Origin: an uncultured Oscillospiraceae bacterium
GTDB taxonomy: Bacteria > Bacillota > Clostridia > Oscillospirales > Ruminococcaceae
DNA: 12,834 nucleotides
Assembly: GCA_900553955.1 (NCBI GenBank)
Contig: USFO01000044.1
Coordinates: forward strand, 1 to 12,834
Direction of reading: 5' to 3'
Shown here: in pieces, positions 5,931-12,834 of the stretch
How positions within the stretch are numbered: position 1 is the stretch's first letter
How the letters are laid out: every line of letters begins with the position of its first letter
Program-made: the position numbers and the translations under genes
Notes under the pieces: model-generated
Told to the model about the DNA's origin: nothing
The model's input: only the letters and a program-made list of their open reading frames with translations
The model's database searches: none

Positions 5931-8900
5931 ATGAAAAAAGTGTTATCGCTGCTATTGGCGGTGATGATGGTAATCAGCCTTTGCCCTGTTACGGCGCTGG
6001 CGGATGAAGTTAACCCGATTGAGCTTCAGCAGGTTGAAGCGCAGGAAGAGCAGCAGGAAGTTGCCGAACCTCTTGCCGAAACGGCGGGCGAAGCTGTAGA
6101 GCGGACGCTGAGTGCGGGAGATTTTCGTATCAACTATAAAGCGGCGGCGGATGGCACCGTAACCGAAGCAGGCTCGAACACCTACAATGCAGGTACGGGC
6201 AAGGTATATGATGTCGTGCTGCCATACGGCGCAGCAGTTACATCCGTTACCGTGGCAGACGGCTCCAGCTATGCGCAAAAGCTGGTTTATACTGCGGCAA
6301 GCAGCTCCGCCGTTGCCATTAACGACGAAAATGTTTCCGCAGAGGACAAATATTTTAAGGAAGCGGAGCTGCTTCTTGCGGATGCCGTAAGCAGCCTTGT
6401 TTCCTCAATTACATGGAACGAAAGCGCCTTTGAGACCGATAATATGAAGGGCTTTGTTTTGGAGGGTCGTTCTTTCTACCCGGTAAAAGGCTCTACGATC
6501 GCTTTTGTTCGTATGCCGAGAACCGAACAGAGCGGCGGCGAGCAGCCCGAGCAGCCCACCCAACCCACCACCGGCAAGAACAACGGCATTTTCACGGTGC
6601 AGCTTGAAAACGGCACGGAAATTTATCCGCAGGAGCTGCACGGTGCGGCTACTGTCGACCCGGATGAAGACGGCACAAACTATAAAGTGGATTATGTTGA
6701 CGGATTTTGGAGGGTAATTGTTCCGGAGGGAACAACCGCACTCAAAATTTCTCTTGATAATCTTAAAAACACCGCCGGAGAAAAAGCAGAGCCTTATGCT
6801 TTCTTTGCGCGTGGCGAATGTAGAACGCAGTATAATTATTACGATGCGGACTCCTATGAGTTTGACCCGAGCTTTATACAGAAAGACGGCAAATATTGCT
6901 TCTACGGAAATATTTCTTACGAAGGTTCGGAAGCGAATATCGAACGCCAGCTTGAAACAAAGTACGAAAACGGCTTTTATACCATTCCGCTTGAAGATTT
7001 TGCATACGATGCGGAGTATGCGCAGATGGATGCGGAATATTATGGCTATCTTAACGACTTTGAGGGAGCAAAAGTTAATACCGATTATAAATATGCTTCG
7101 ATTTTTGTAGGCACATTTACAAAAGGTAAAATGGCTAACGGCTATGACTGCCAAATCCTCGTCCAAATCGGCGGCGTGAAAGAGAAGCCGAAGAACAACG
7201 GCATATTCACCGTGCAGCTTGAGGACGGCACGGAGGTTTATCCGGAAAAGCTTGCAGTTCCGGAAACCTTTGATTATAAAGGCAGCACCTATACCTTTGA
7301 CGATAAAGACGGACACTGGAAAATCACAGTTCCGGAAGGTACCAAGAACATCAAGGTAAAGCTTGATAATTTAAGCATTACCGAAGGACTTGTTCTTGAC
7401 GAGCACTGCTTGCTTGGCGGACATGGAAACAATTCCGGTTCCGGACAAAGCGATGGAACATTTAGATATGAGCTTAACGCTGGAACACCTTATTATTGTA
7501 CGCAGACCGTACTTGATAATAGGCTTGCAAAGTATCCTCCTATTCCGGTGTTAAGAGATGGTTTAATAAATAATTCCGTGCTTGACGCATACGAGGACGG
7601 TTGGTTCACTCTTCCTCTTGAAAAATTTACATATCCCAACGGCATTGCAGACTGGATGAACCCCTATGGAGAGCTTGACAGCAAATATCAGTGGGCGGAA
7701 ATCACTATCGGCTTTGTTGATCCTGACGGTGATTCAAATCCCAAATATCAGGCAATGATTCTCGTCCAAATCGGCGGCGACGGCGAAAGCGGAGAGAACA
7801 CTCCCCCTGTTCGCAAAAACAATGTTGCCGCAAGCATTACGGTAAGCGTTGATGAAAAGCTTCAATACACCGTAGATCTTTCCGATGTGTTCTATGATGC
7901 TGACGGCGACGCACTGACCTATAAAGTGCGCGTCGGCGAAGAAGGCGAGTACGTTCCCTTCGAGGGCAGCGTTTATACCTACACCGCCGAAAGCTGGGAT
8001 TCCAGCGCAACCCTTTGTTTCACCGCCAACGACGGCAAAACCGACGGCGGCAGCTACATTGTAAAGGTTTCCGTTCCGCGTACCTACTTCTTCAGCCTTA
8101 TTGACAAAGTCGTTGCAGACCCCAGTGACTACTGGACCGAAGGCGACGAGTGGAACGGCAAAAAAGGCATGGCGGGCGGACTCTATAAATGGTTCCTTGA
8201 CAGATATAACTGGTATAAAAAGAGCGGCGACAGTGGCTATTGGTATGGTGAGCTGTCCGATGCTTTCAGAAACCTTATTCCGAAGAGCAGAGTAAATGCA
8301 ACGGATCTTTACTATGCGGTAAACAGCGGCAAAGCTGCTATGAAAGAGATCGACATTTACACCGAAATGTCGAAAATCGGCTTTGAGGATGCGTACAACA
8401 CTGCAATGACACTGTTCGCAGACGGCGCAATAGCCTATGAACCCTATTCCGAAGCGAAGCAGGCAGAGATTGAAAGCGTTGCCGCCGCCCTGAAAGAGCG
8501 TGTAAACGCCCTCGTAAAGAGCGACGCATACAAAAAGGCTTTTGAGAATTACCAAAAGAACAAGGACGAGGCAGAAAAGCTCCTCAAGCTTTATAACCCC
8601 GAAAAATACACCGAAAGCGACTACACCGCGGATTCCTGGAAGGCATTTGTTTCCGCGTGGAACGACCTTAAAGCCGATGTTGACTTCGTGTTCGACGAAG
8701 AAAGCGGCACCACCCGTGAATGGAATATGCTTAATAACTTTGAGAAGCATATGAAGGCTCTTCCGGAAAAATTCAATGCGCTTGTAAGTGCGGTTGACAT
8801 AACCGTAAGCTTTAAGTACATCGAAAATATGCACTTCCGTTATGAAGCTGCAACCGCAGGCACCGACGGTTATTACAACGCCGCAATGACCCTTAAAGCC

Positions 8901-11900
8901 GGCGAAACCACCGTTATGGATGCGCTTAACGCAAGCGGAAGCACCCTCTATACCTTTACCTCCGCAATGGCACAGGTAAAAGAGGGAATGACCAGTTGGT
9001 CAGGAGCCCTTGGCGATACCCCTCTTTATGCATTGTTTATCAATGGCATTTATGTTAATACCGGTTCCATGAAGAAGGGCGGAACCGGCGCAAATATAAG
9101 CGGCTATCAGCTCCACAACGGAGACAAGGTAGTTCTTGCCCGTATTACTTCCCAGTACACCGGATATGAATACAGCAGCGGCTATGACTCCACCAGATGG
9201 GGCTTCAGCACCGCAACAAAGCCCGAAGGCATTGAAAACAGCGCCGGACTTATCAGTATCACTTCCGTAACCCAGAATGCGAAGGTCGGCGACAGCGTTA
9301 CCATTAAGGCAAACGCAAAAACCGCATATCCCTCCAACCTTAACAAAAAGATGAACGCAGAGGGACTTACTCTCCTCGTCAGCGAACCTTCCGAGGAGAA
9401 CGAGATTTCTCAGAACTGGCAAAAAACTGTATTTACCACAAATGTAAACGGCAGCGTTGACTATGTATTTGCAGAGCCGGGCTATTACACCGTTGCGATT
9501 GTGAACAACAAGTACGACGAGCCTACCGTTACCAGTATTTATGCCGTTACCACAATCGGTACATACAATACTCTTATGATAGGCGACTTTACCACCGTGT
9601 ATATTGCTCCGGCGGACGACCCCGACGCACTTGTTGCAAAACAGCGTGAAAAGAACCTTGCCGAAGCAAAGGCGTATTTCGAGCAGTTAAAGTACTATGA
9701 TTTCAACGACGGATATTATGAGGACACTCTGCTCCCGATGTACAAAGCCCTTGTTGAAAATCAGAAGAACGCAAAGACCTTTAAAGAGCTTGTAAACAGC
9801 TATAACAGCGACTTTGTCGCACTTCAGGATGCAATAAACAAAAACCTTCGCGACCACGAGGCGATTGTTGCGGAGCTGCGCAGCTATTTCCGCTATATCC
9901 CCGAGGATCTTTCCGAGATAAACTATTCTTACGAGAATGTTATAAGAGGAATCAAGAGCATCTACGGCGGAATGAACGATTACGAAAAGAGCCTCCTTTC
10001 CGAAAAGGAGAGAGAGCTTGTCGAAAAGCTTATGCTTCTTGACGCAAACAACCTGCCCACCGGCAAAAAGGTTGCCATTGATGTTCAAAAGGACGCAAAT
10101 ATGGTTCTTGCGGGCGGCTACGGCTGGCTTGCTTCCGCACCGAACGAAAACTGCGTATATAAATTTATTGTAGGCTATGGCAAATCACAGAAATATTATA
10201 AATGGACTACCGGAACCGCTTCCGAGCCTTCCGATGAGGGCATGACCGCATATCCCGGCGACATTGTTCATGCAAGAAGACTTGTTGCAACAAGCGACGA
10301 CGCATACTGGATGGTATTTTCCTATGACGGCGGAAACACTTGGAACCTTTCCACAAAGGTTGACGGCGGCGAAGGAATGTTCGTCGCAGACTTCACCATG
10401 CCCGAAACCGATGCGGATACTCTTGTATTTGCACTCAAGATGATTTCCAAAGCCGAATACGAGAAGATGAGGCTTGAGGCGGAAACTCCGCAAGTCGCCC
10501 TTGAGGAAGCACAGGCGGCATATAAGGCAGCCCTTGAGGAAGCATTTGCCGCATACGACAAGGACAGATACACCGCAGAAAATTATACCACCCTCCGCTA
10601 TGCAAAAGAGGACGGCATAACCAATATTAACAAAGCAAAAACCGTTACCGCGGTTGTAAACTACTTCAACATTGCTCTTGAAGCAATGAAGGCTGTTCCG
10701 CAGAAGGCACAGGTCTACGTTGAGGTCAAGAACGAAACCTTCACCGAATCCTATGTGGATGACGACGGCAACACGATAACTCCGCCTTGGACGGGAACCC
10801 TTGTTGCGGAATGGGTTGACATCGATGAAGATTCCACTATGATGAGCTGCATTGTTAAGGCTCTCGGAAACCACGGCTATGTTGCAGTCGGCGCAGAGAG
10901 CAACTACATTTCCAGCATAAACGGACTCGGTGAGTTCGGCGGCGGCTCCGGCTCCGGCTGGATGGGCACGCTCAACGATTGGTTCACGAACTTAGGCTTC
11001 GGCGAATTCAGCGTTGCAAACGGAACTCTTAAAGCAGGCGACCGCATAAGCGTTCTTTACACTCAAACCCTCGGTTCCGATATCGGCGGCGCGGTAGAGG
11101 GCAACACCGATACCTCACTGAAAGCACTTTCCGCCACCAACGGAACCCTTGCTCCCGCCTTCGATAAGGAAACCACGAGCTATCTTCTCACCATGGACGA
11201 GGGCAAGCACACAGTAACCCTTAACTACACCGCAAACAACAAAGCGTTCCAGGTAAGAACCTATCTTAACCGGTACACTCCTTCCTCCGATGATTATTAT
11301 GCCTGCGGCGAAACCATATCCGTAAAAGAGGGCGATATAATCTATGTTTCCTGCGGCGATCCGGCATGGCCGTCCATGGCGGGCAACGATGCACTGAAAA
11401 TTATTCCTCATGTTTATGAAATCACCGTTGTGGGCAGCAGCGGCGCAGTTGAAAAGCTCATAAAGGCTCTGCCGGCACCCGAAAAGCTCGAATATTCCGA
11501 CAAGGGCGACGTTGAGAACGCAGAACGCCTCTTTGACGCTCTCGGAGAAGACGAACAAGCGAAGCTCGACGAACAGCTCAAAGCTAAACTGAGAAAGTGC
11601 ATTGAAAGAATGGCTGAGCTTGAAAGAGTGAACGCAGTTGAAGAGCTTATCGCTGCACTTCCGGCGAAGCTCCCGATTTCCGATGAGGAAAAAGTAAAAG
11701 TCAATGAGGCAAAAGACGCATTTGACGCTCTCGGCGAGGAGCTTCAAAAGGATGTAAAGAGCGTTTATACCAATAAACTCCTCTCTCTCCTGGGTCAGCA
11801 GAAGATTTACTTCGATTACCAAGGCGGCAAAGAGAACACGAAGTTGCTCTTTACACAGAAAGACGGAAAGCTCGCCGTTCTCCCCGGAACGACTAAGGAA

Positions 11901-12834
11901 AATTACCACTTTGACGGTTGGTACACCGAAAAAGACGGCGGTACTCAGATAAGCCTTGAAACCATCTTTACCGAAAGCTGCAAGCTCTATGCACATTGGC
12001 TGAACGATGTTGAATATGCAGAAAAGCTTATTGACTCCATCGGAGAGGTAACTCTCGAAAGCGAGGAGGCCATAGCCGCCGCAAGAGCGGCATATAATGC
12101 TCTTCCCATCGAACAGCAGGAGCTTGTAGGCAACTATGAAGTTCTCACCGCAGCGGAAGCCGAGTATGCCCGCCTTGTAAAGGAAGCCGAGGACAAAGCA
12201 GCCGCAAAGGCGGTTGACGATCTTATCGCGGCAATCGGCGAGGTTAAGCTCACCGAGGAATGTGATGCAAAGATTAAAGCCGCAAGAAAAGCTTTCAATG
12301 CCCTTACTCCCGAGCAGAAAGCTTTTGTGAAGAACGAAAAGGTTCTCACAGACGCGGAAGCGGAGTATCAGAGGCTCCTTGACCAGCATAAAGCCGACGA
12401 AGCAGCGGCAAAAGCAGTTGAAGACCTTATCAATGCTATCGGAAAGGTTGAATTTACCGACGAGTGCAAAGCTAAGATTGATGCCGCAAGAGCTGCTTAT
12501 GATAAGCTCACCGATGCACAGAAGAAGCTTGTAAAGAACCTCAAGGTTCTTACCGATGCGGAAGCCGAGTATGCCCGCCTTGTAAAAGAAGCCGAGGACA
12601 AAGCCGCAGCAAAAGCCGTTGACGAAGCGGTTGCGAAGCTCGCTCCCGTTACCCTCGAAAGCGGCAATGCTGTCAAAGCCGCGAGAAAGGCATTCGATGC
12701 TCTTACTCCGGAGCAGAAGAAGCTGCTTGACCCCGAAACCGAAGGAAAGCTTGTCGCCGCCGAAAACGAGTACAAGAAACTCGTTAAAGAGGACGCAGAC
12801 AAGAAGGCAGCCAAAGAGGTTGAGGACAAGATTG
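5931..12834 (+). CDS. Giant exported modular protein with two transcobalamin-like (DUF4430) domains, 3' partial
   Basis: One open frame of at least 2,301 codons runs off the window with no stop. A signal peptide (1-24, cut at TALA/D) has no lipobox. Order after it: N-terminal region ending in a PEQPTQP linker; twin 200-residue units (216-415, 421-616); Ig/cadherin-like domain (623-716); helical segment with a FIVAR-like part (717-954); transcobalamin-like domain 1 (955-1073); Ig-like domain (about 1106-1227); helical segment (1230-1374); unassigned beta-rich domain (1375-1507); FIVAR-like helical segment (1508-1592); transcobalamin-like domain 2 (1593-1720); cadherin-like beta-sandwich (1729-1835); two helical repeats (1839-1958); Flg_new/InlB repeat (1959-2023); helical array (from 2028). 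The layout is that of a wall- or envelope-attached surface protein, but the anchor lies beyond the window. With the B12 riboswitch upstream, corrinoid binding at the surface is the best inference. No enzyme motif is seen. Use of C- and G-ending codons appears heavier than in the helicase gene. Confidence 0.93.
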   Translation, partial: MKKVLSLLLAVMMVISLCPVTALADEVNPIELQQVEAQEEQQEVAEPLAETAGEAVERTLSAGDFRINYKAAADGTVTEAGSNTYNAGTGKVYDVVLPYGAAVTSVTVADGSSYAQKLVYTAASSSAVAINDENVSAEDKYFKEAELLLADAVSSLVSSITWNESAFETDNMKGFVLEGRSFYPVKGSTIAFVRMPRTEQSGGEQPEQPTQPTTGKNNGIFTVQLENGTEIYPQELHGAATVDPDEDGTNYKVDYVDGFWRVIVPEGTTALKISLDNLKNTAGEKAEPYAFFARGECRTQYNYYDADSYEFDPSFIQKDGKYCFYGNISYEGSEANIERQLETKYENGFYTIPLEDFAYDAEYAQMDAEYYGYLNDFEGAKVNTDYKYASIFVGTFTKGKMANGYDCQILVQIGGVKEKPKNNGIFTVQLEDGTEVYPEKLAVPETFDYKGSTYTFDDKDGHWKITVPEGTKNIKVKLDNLSITEGLVLDEHCLLGGHGNNSGSGQSDGTFRYELNAGTPYYCTQTVLDNRLAKYPPIPVLRDGLINNSVLDAYEDGWFTLPLEKFTYPNGIADWMNPYGELDSKYQWAEITIGFVDPDGDSNPKYQAMILVQIGGDGESGENTPPVRKNNVAASITVSVDEKLQYTVDLSDVFYDADGDALTYKVRVGEEGEYVPFEGSVYTYTAESWDSSATLCFTANDGKTDGGSYIVKVSVPRTYFFSLIDKVVADPSDYWTEGDEWNGKKGMAGGLYKWFLDRYNWYKKSGDSGYWYGELSDAFRNLIPKSRVNATDLYYAVNSGKAAMKEIDIYTEMSKIGFEDAYNTAMTLFADGAIAYEPYSEAKQAEIESVAAALKERVNALVKSDAYKKAFENYQKNKDEAEKLLKLYNPEKYTESDYTADSWKAFVSAWNDLKADVDFVFDEESGTTREWNMLNNFEKHMKALPEKFNALVSAVDITVSFKYIENMHFRYEAATAGTDGYYNAAMTLKAGETTVMDALNASGSTLYTFTSAMAQVKEGMTSWSGALGDTPLYALFINGIYVNTGSMKKGGTGANISGYQLHNGDKVVLARITSQYTGYEYSSGYDSTRWGFSTATKPEGIENSAGLISITSVTQNAKVGDSVTIKANAKTAYPSNLNKKMNAEGLTLLVSEPSEENEISQNWQKTVFTTNVNGSVDYVFAEPGYYTVAIVNNKYDEPTVTSIYAVTTIGTYNTLMIGDFTTVYIAPADDPDALVAKQREKNLAEAKAYFEQLKYYDFNDGYYEDTLLPMYKALVENQKNAKTFKELVNSYNSDFVALQDAINKNLRDHEAIVAELRSYFRYIPEDLSEINYSYENVIRGIKSIYGGMNDYEKSLLSEKERELVEKLMLLDANNLPTGKKVAIDVQKDANMVLAGGYGWLASAPNENCVYKFIVGYGKSQKYYKWTTGTASEPSDEGMTAYPGDIVHARRLVATSDDAYWMVFSYDGGNTWNLSTKVDGGEGMFVADFTMPETDADTLVFALKMISKAEYEKMRLEAETPQVALEEAQAAYKAALEEAFAAYDKDRYTAENYTTLRYAKEDGITNINKAKTVTAVVNYFNIALEAMKAVPQKAQVYVEVKNETFTESYVDDDGNTITPPWTGTLVAEWVDIDEDSTMMSCIVKALGNHGYVAVGAESNYISSINGLGEFGGGSGSGWMGTLNDWFTNLGFGEFSVANGTLKAGDRISVLYTQTLGSDIGGAVEGNTDTSLKALSATNGTLAPAFDKETTSYLLTMDEGKHTVTLNYTANNKAFQVRTYLNRYTPSSDDYYACGETISVKEGDIIYVSCGDPAWPSMAGNDALKIIPHVYEITVVGSSGAVEKLIKALPAPEKLEYSDKGDVENAERLFDALGEDEQAKLDEQLKAKLRKCIERMAELERVNAVEELIAALPAKLPISDEEKVKVNEAKDAFDALGEELQKDVKSVYTNKLLSLLGQQKIYFDYQGGKENTKLLFTQKDGKLAVLPGTTKENYHFDGWYTEKDGGTQISLETIFTESCKLYAHWLNDVEYAEKLIDSIGEVTLESEEAIAAARAAYNALPIEQQELVGNYEVLTAAEAEYARLVKEAEDKAAAKAVDDLIAAIGEVKLTEECDAKIKAARKAFNALTPEQKAFVKNEKVLTDAEAEYQRLLDQHKADEAAAKAVEDLINAIGKVEFTDECKAKIDAARAAYDKLTDAQKKLVKNLKVLTDAEAEYARLVKEAEDKAAAKAVDEAVAKLAPVTLESGNAVKAARKAFDALTPEQKKLLDPETEGKLVAAENEYKKLVKEDADKKAAKEVEDKI
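6576..7175 (+). repeat. Twin domain unit, copy 1 (residues 216-415)
   Basis: The unit starts KNNGIFTVQLENGTEIYP, continues through VPEGTTALKISLDNL, an FYTIPLEDF segment and a final ILVQIGG. Copy 2 repeats these landmarks in the same order. It looks beta-rich and surface-type. I do not recognise the family. It follows a Pro/Gln-rich linker. Confidence 0.8.
7191..7778 (+). repeat. Twin domain unit, copy 2 (residues 421-616)
   Basis: It starts KNNGIFTVQLEDGTEVYP, has VPEGTKNIKVKLDNL and WFTLPLEKF, and ends ILVQIGG, parallel to copy 1 with five residues between the copies. The DNA is nearly identical at the unit edges but diverged in the middle, which fits an old tandem duplication under uneven constraint. 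Confidence 0.8.
8793..9146 (+). other. Transcobalamin-like C-terminal (DUF4430) domain 1
   Basis: Residues 955-1072 show the DUF4430 plan: an opening strand (VDITVSFKY), a TVMDALNASG helix, an LFINGIYVN strand and a closing GYQLHNGDKVVLARI. The family resembles the beta-domain of vertebrate transcobalamin and intrinsic factor that covers cobalamin. It lacks the GSGW segment present in domain 2, so this copy is more diverged and less certain. Confidence 0.6.
10707..11090 (+). other. Transcobalamin-like C-terminal (DUF4430) domain 2
   Basis: Residues 1593-1720 match DUF4430 well: opening strand AQVYVEV, a helix at MMSCIVKALGNHG, YISSINGLGEF, a glycine-rich GGGSGSGWMG (1670-1679), LKAGDRISVLYTQ and a final GSDIGG. 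The sGW(M)-x-N...GD-I...YT...G-D pattern is the family signature. Corrinoid binding is inferred from the family and the upstream riboswitch; no cobalt-ligating residue can be assigned by eye. Confidence 0.78.
11115..11435 (+). other. Cadherin-like beta-sandwich domain
   Basis: Residues 1729-1835 begin SLKALSATNGTLAPAFDKET and continue TSYLLTM...TVTLNYTA, the pattern of the bacterial cadherin-like beta-sandwich family (PF12733), ending near YEITVVG. It commonly serves as a spacer or adhesion module in Firmicutes surface proteins and sits directly after the second transcobalamin-like domain. Confidence 0.75.
11445..11804 (+). repeat. Two diverged helical repeats before the InlB repeat
   Basis: Units begin AVEKLIKALPAP (11445) and AVEELIAALPAK (11634), 63 residues apart. 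Each has a later F-DALGE segment (RLFDALGEDEQ, DAFDALGEELQ). They resemble the 67-residue units after the InlB repeat but have diverged more, so they are probably older members of the same family. Confidence 0.65.
11805..11999 (+). other. InlB B-repeat / Flg_new (Listeria-Bacteroides repeat) domain
   Basis: Residues 1959-2023 open IYFDYQGG, hold the hallmark HFDGWYTEKDGG and end KLYAHW, which is the Flg_new/InlB B-repeat signature (PF09479). It is found in adhesins and other surface proteins. A single copy separates two groups of helical repeats. Confidence 0.85.
12012..12834 (+). repeat. Array of about 67-residue helical repeats, cut by window end
   Basis: Units start at 12012, 12210, 12414, 12615 and 12816, giving lengths of 66, 68, 67 and 67 residues; the fifth is cut. 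The consensus runs AV-DLI-AIGEV, then KI-AARKAF-ALTPEQK, then VLTDAEAEY-RLVKEAEDKAAAK. They are rich in Ala, Lys and Glu and are predicted to form alpha-helical bundles like FIVAR-type stalk repeats. They probably make a rod that lifts the N-terminal domains from the cell surface. Confidence 0.88.

Noticed and set aside
5931..6002. Lipoprotein signal (Cys18)
   Set aside because: The residues before Cys18 (V-I-S-L) do not form a lipobox, whereas a good signal peptidase I site (A-L-A/D) follows at 22-25.
6405..7316. 303-codon open frame on the minus strand
   Set aside because: It is antisense to the first twin-domain unit and lacks a start context or recognisable motifs.
7734..8834. 366-codon open frame on the minus strand
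   Set aside because: It lies wholly inside the surface-protein gene, whose reading on the + strand has recognisable domains; the antisense translation is Phe/Val/Cys-rich and unlike a real protein.
11115..12389. 424-codon open frame on the minus strand
   Set aside because: It is antisense to the repeat-rich surface-protein gene, has no domain pattern or ribosome site, and is explained by codon bias in the repeats.

Overview
The window looks like a chromosomal segment of a Gram-positive, Clostridia-type bacterium, probably a gut Oscillospiraceae or relative. Supporting signs are strong AGGAG-type ribosome binding sites, a YdbC/DUF2128 protein, a consensus TTGACA-17-CATAAT promoter, a cobalamin riboswitch followed by an intrinsic terminator, and a very long secreted protein built from domains typical of Firmicutes surface proteins. 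The genus cannot be fixed from the sequence. All three genes lie on the + strand.

Region 1 (1-5307): a two-gene transcription unit. The first gene is cut at its 5' end by the window edge. It encodes a superfamily 1 (Upf1-like) helicase of more than 1,650 residues, with a PD-(D/E)XK nuclease domain of the Vsr/MTES_1575 type and a small C-terminal domain. Its stop codon overlaps the ribosome binding site of an 82-residue YdbC (PC4-like, ssDNA-binding) gene. A 17-bp hairpin that starts on the ydbC stop codon ends the unit. The pairing resembles a DNA-processing or anti-phage module, but that role is inference.

Region 2 (5308-5930): about 620 bases without a protein gene of normal size. It holds a cluster of direct and inverted GAGCAC words, a near-consensus promoter (5464-5492), a cobalamin (B12) riboswitch (about 5515-5710), a P13-like hairpin, a possible 9-11 codon leader ORF, an intrinsic terminator (5765-5798), three further hairpins, and a good ribosome binding site.

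Region 3 (5931-12834): one open frame of at least 2,301 codons that runs off the window. It encodes an exported modular protein: signal peptide, two copies of an unrecognised 200-residue unit, Ig/cadherin-like domains, helical FIVAR-like segments, two domains resembling the transcobalamin C-terminal domain (DUF4430), a cadherin-like beta-sandwich, an InlB/Flg_new repeat, and an array of about 67-residue helical repeats.

The main point of interest is that regions 2 and 3 fit together. A B12-sensing leader stands directly in front of a giant exported protein carrying two transcobalamin-like domains. This suggests a corrinoid-capture surface protein made when B12 is scarce.
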